A stretch of 64,000 nucleotides of DNA, taken from Mesonia aquimarina. GTDB lineage: Bacteria; Bacteroidota; Bacteroidia; Flavobacteriales; Flavobacteriaceae. The stretch lies in contig NZ_RCNV01000004.1 in the NCBI RefSeq assembly GCF_003667275.1, forward strand, positions 148,758 through 212,757. Direction: 5' to 3'. Below are positions 62,914-64,000 of this stretch, in pieces (the first letter of the stretch is position 1; each line of letters starts with the position of its first letter). The position numbers were made by a program, and so were the translations under genes. The notes below the pieces were generated by a model. That model was given only the letters and a program-made list of their open reading frames with translations. It had not been told where the DNA came from and did not search any database.

Positions 62914-63755
62914 GCCTGTCACGTTGTTGCAGATTGTTTGGGATAAGCAGACAGGCTATCTATCAAGCAGAAAAGCGAGCAAAGATAAGGGCTAATGAAC
63001 TTGCCCTGATCAAACCGCTGATTTTAAAAGTACGCCGGCAAATGCCAAGACTAGGTACTCGTAAGTTGTATTATTTGCTCAAAGTTGAATTTGAAAAGAT
63101 GGGGATTAAAATAGGCAGAGATACGCTGTTTGATTACCTGAGGTCCGAATCAATACTGATAAAACCAAGAAAGAATTACACAAAAACAACTGATTCTAAA
63201 AATTAGTTAAAAAAGTACCCTAACCTAATGAACAATGTTGTACCCGTAAGACCAGAGCAGTATTTTGTAAGTGACATTACTTATATCAAAAGTAGAAAAA
63301 GGACTCATTATCTTTCCTTGGTGACTGACGCTTTTAGTAGAAAAATAATGGGCTACCATCTAAGTGATGATATGAGTGCAGAAAATGTAGTTAAAGCAAT
63401 GAAAATGGCTAATAAAAGTAGAACTACCTCTCACCAAATAATACATCATTCCGATAGAGGTTTGCAGTACTGCTCGGCTATTTATCAGGCAGAACTGAAG
63501 CGCTCTAATACGATACCCTCGATGACCGACGGGTATGACTGTTATCAAAATGCCTTAGCAGAACGAATAAATGGAATATTAAAGGAAGAATTTTTATTTA
63601 ATAAATGTAACACGGGTAAAGAACTCAAAGTTCTTATCAAAGAATCAATAAAAACCTATAATAATATAAGACCACATTTAAACCTTAAATATAAAACACC
63701 TAATTTTATACATAACAAAAAATCCCTCGAAGCTAGCTTCGAGGGATTGATTTAA
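62869..63755 (+). pseudogene. IS3-type transposase OrfB, interrupted by an amber codon
   Basis: The frame first encodes IRANELALIKPLILKVRRQMPRLGTRKLYYLL and RDTLFDYLRSE (HTH_21-like), then hits TAG at 63204-63206, and continues in the same frame to 63755. The downstream part has the DDE integrase core: YFVSDITYIKSRKRTHYLSLVTDAFSRKIMGYH (first D), IIHHSDRGLQYCS (second D), and NALAERINGILKEEFLF (E). The residue at the stop is normally Trp in relatives (TGG to TAG). The catalytic triad is intact, so only this nonsense codon breaks it. Confidence 0.85.
63721..63748. repeat. 28-base perfect palindrome at the 3' end of orfB
   Basis: The bases 63721-63748 (core CTCGAAGCTAGCTTCGAG) are their own reverse complement. 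They lie within codons of the orfB C-terminus (SLEASFEG), a few bases before the stop. It can form a strong hairpin in mRNA and may end transcription that enters or leaves the element. Confidence 0.85.
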
Positions 63756-63818
63756 ACCTTTAAAAACTGTCAACCTATTTTAGGACGACTCAAGATATTT
63801 TCTCTATAGGTTTATCTT

Positions 63819-64000
63819 TTATCGTTTCAAAGTGAAGTTTGCTTTAAACTTTCTTGGTTGCAAACTACCATCGGGCAGGGTTTCCATATACTCTACTCTA
63901 AACCAATAGTCATTAGACGATACCGGATTACCATTATAGGTTCCATCCCATCCCGGACCACTCGGACTTAACTGTTTAAGCAGCTTTCCATAGCGATCAA
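63819..64000 (-). CDS. C-terminal fragment of a T9SS type B sorting domain protein (5' part outside window)
   Basis: The minus-strand frame, open from the right edge to TAA at 63819-63821, encodes about 60 residues: DRYGKLLKQLSPSGPGWDG, then NPVSSNDYWFRVEYM and a closing KFKANFTLKR. This matches the gliding-motility-associated C-terminal (CHU_C / type B) sorting domain, which directs large adhesins and enzymes through the type 9 secretion system. The rest of the protein, probably long, lies beyond the window. The insertion sequence sits 32 bases downstream of its stop, so it has not disrupted the coding frame. Confidence 0.88.
   Translation of the reverse strand, partial: DRYGKLLKQLSPSGPGWDGTYNGNPVSSNDYWFRVEYMETLPDGSLQPRKFKANFTLKR

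Larger units (their letters stand above)
62481..63787 (+). mobile_element. IS3-family insertion sequence (IS150-like)
   Basis: The element carries orfA and orfB of IS3 type with a -1 frameshift site. The left end has CTAAATGAAAAAAGTTGACA and the right end (reversed) CCTAAAATAGGTTGACA, a partial inverted match sharing CTAAA and GTTGACA. Base composition and codon use are less AT-rich than the surrounding genes. No exact direct target repeat could be recognised. The exact outer ends are uncertain by some bases. OrfB is interrupted by a stop, so this copy is probably inactive. Confidence 0.85.

Noticed and set aside
63228..63755. A separate 175-residue integrase gene starting at ATG 63228
   Set aside because: It is the same frame as the preceding orfB part, interrupted only by TAG at 63204-63206, so it is the second half of a broken gene.

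Overview
The window reads as chromosome of a member of the Flavobacteriaceae (phylum Bacteroidota). Genus is not decided. The evidence is AT-rich DNA, start-proximal TAnnTTTG promoter elements, TonB-dependent receptors with a carboxypeptidase-like N-terminal domain, type 9 secretion sorting domains (a reprolysin-type protease and a gliding-motility-type C-terminus at the right edge), single-chain serine dehydratase, fused CcsBA, DUF2520, DUF3822, DUF2911 and DUF4252 proteins, and KdsB/KdsC for Kdo lipopolysaccharide. Most of the window is ordinary core genome. No tRNA or CRISPR array was seen, and the only clear mobile element is an IS3-type insertion sequence near the right end.

Layout. 1-5.2 kb: the tail of a small protein, a TonB-type receptor, a VOC protein and fumarase, then a palindromic intergenic repeat (5233-5360). 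5.4-9.7 kb (minus): CcsBA cytochrome c biogenesis followed by a PAS histidine kinase. 9.8-17.6 kb (plus): DUF2520, KdsC, a UbiA prenyltransferase, Maf, a small MscS channel, then a PIG-L deacetylase, an unlisted 36-residue membrane protein and a sodium:solute symporter. 17.6-26.1 kb: DUF2911 protein, secreted metalloprotease, an SRPBCC-SDR-photolyase operon, KdsB and a RecD-like helicase. 26.2-32 kb: a three-gene operon ending in rsmD, RNase P RNA on the minus strand, dnaX, miaE and a methyltransferase. 32-39 kb (minus): pdxH-sixA-ppk-ppx (polyphosphate metabolism) and pyrR-pyrB-orf-rnz. 39-46 kb: a luciferase-like monooxygenase, dnaK, serine dehydratase, and an ECF sigma/anti-sigma/DUF4252/DUF4252 operon diverging from an S41 peptidase. 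49-55 kb: a vitamin B12 uptake locus with a cobalamin riboswitch, a BtuB receptor, a BtuG-like surface lipoprotein and a divergent BtuFCD transporter. 55-61 kb: rmuC, small proteins, a thioesterase and cydAB. 61-62.4 kb: a SatD-like HTH protein plus DUF3307 membrane protein behind an array of inverted repeats. 62.5-63.8 kb: the IS3-type element, with orfB broken by a nonsense codon.

Points most worth a second look: (i) dnaX carries a run of ten A with an in-phase A_AAA_AAG heptamer and an immediate -1 frame TGA exactly at the end of the clamp-loader domains, so a gamma-like short form is likely; (ii) the SatD/DUF3307 pair has two 28-nt-spaced TATCGT-N8-ACGATA operators and two related palindromes upstream; (iii) an SDR in a photolyase operon lacks the catalytic tyrosine; (iv) the 5.2 kb intergenic repeat contains two inverted copies of one hairpin with compensatory stem changes; (v) the stop codon of a protein gene lies inside the P1 helix of RNase P RNA. 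All family assignments are from reading the sequence; no database search was possible.
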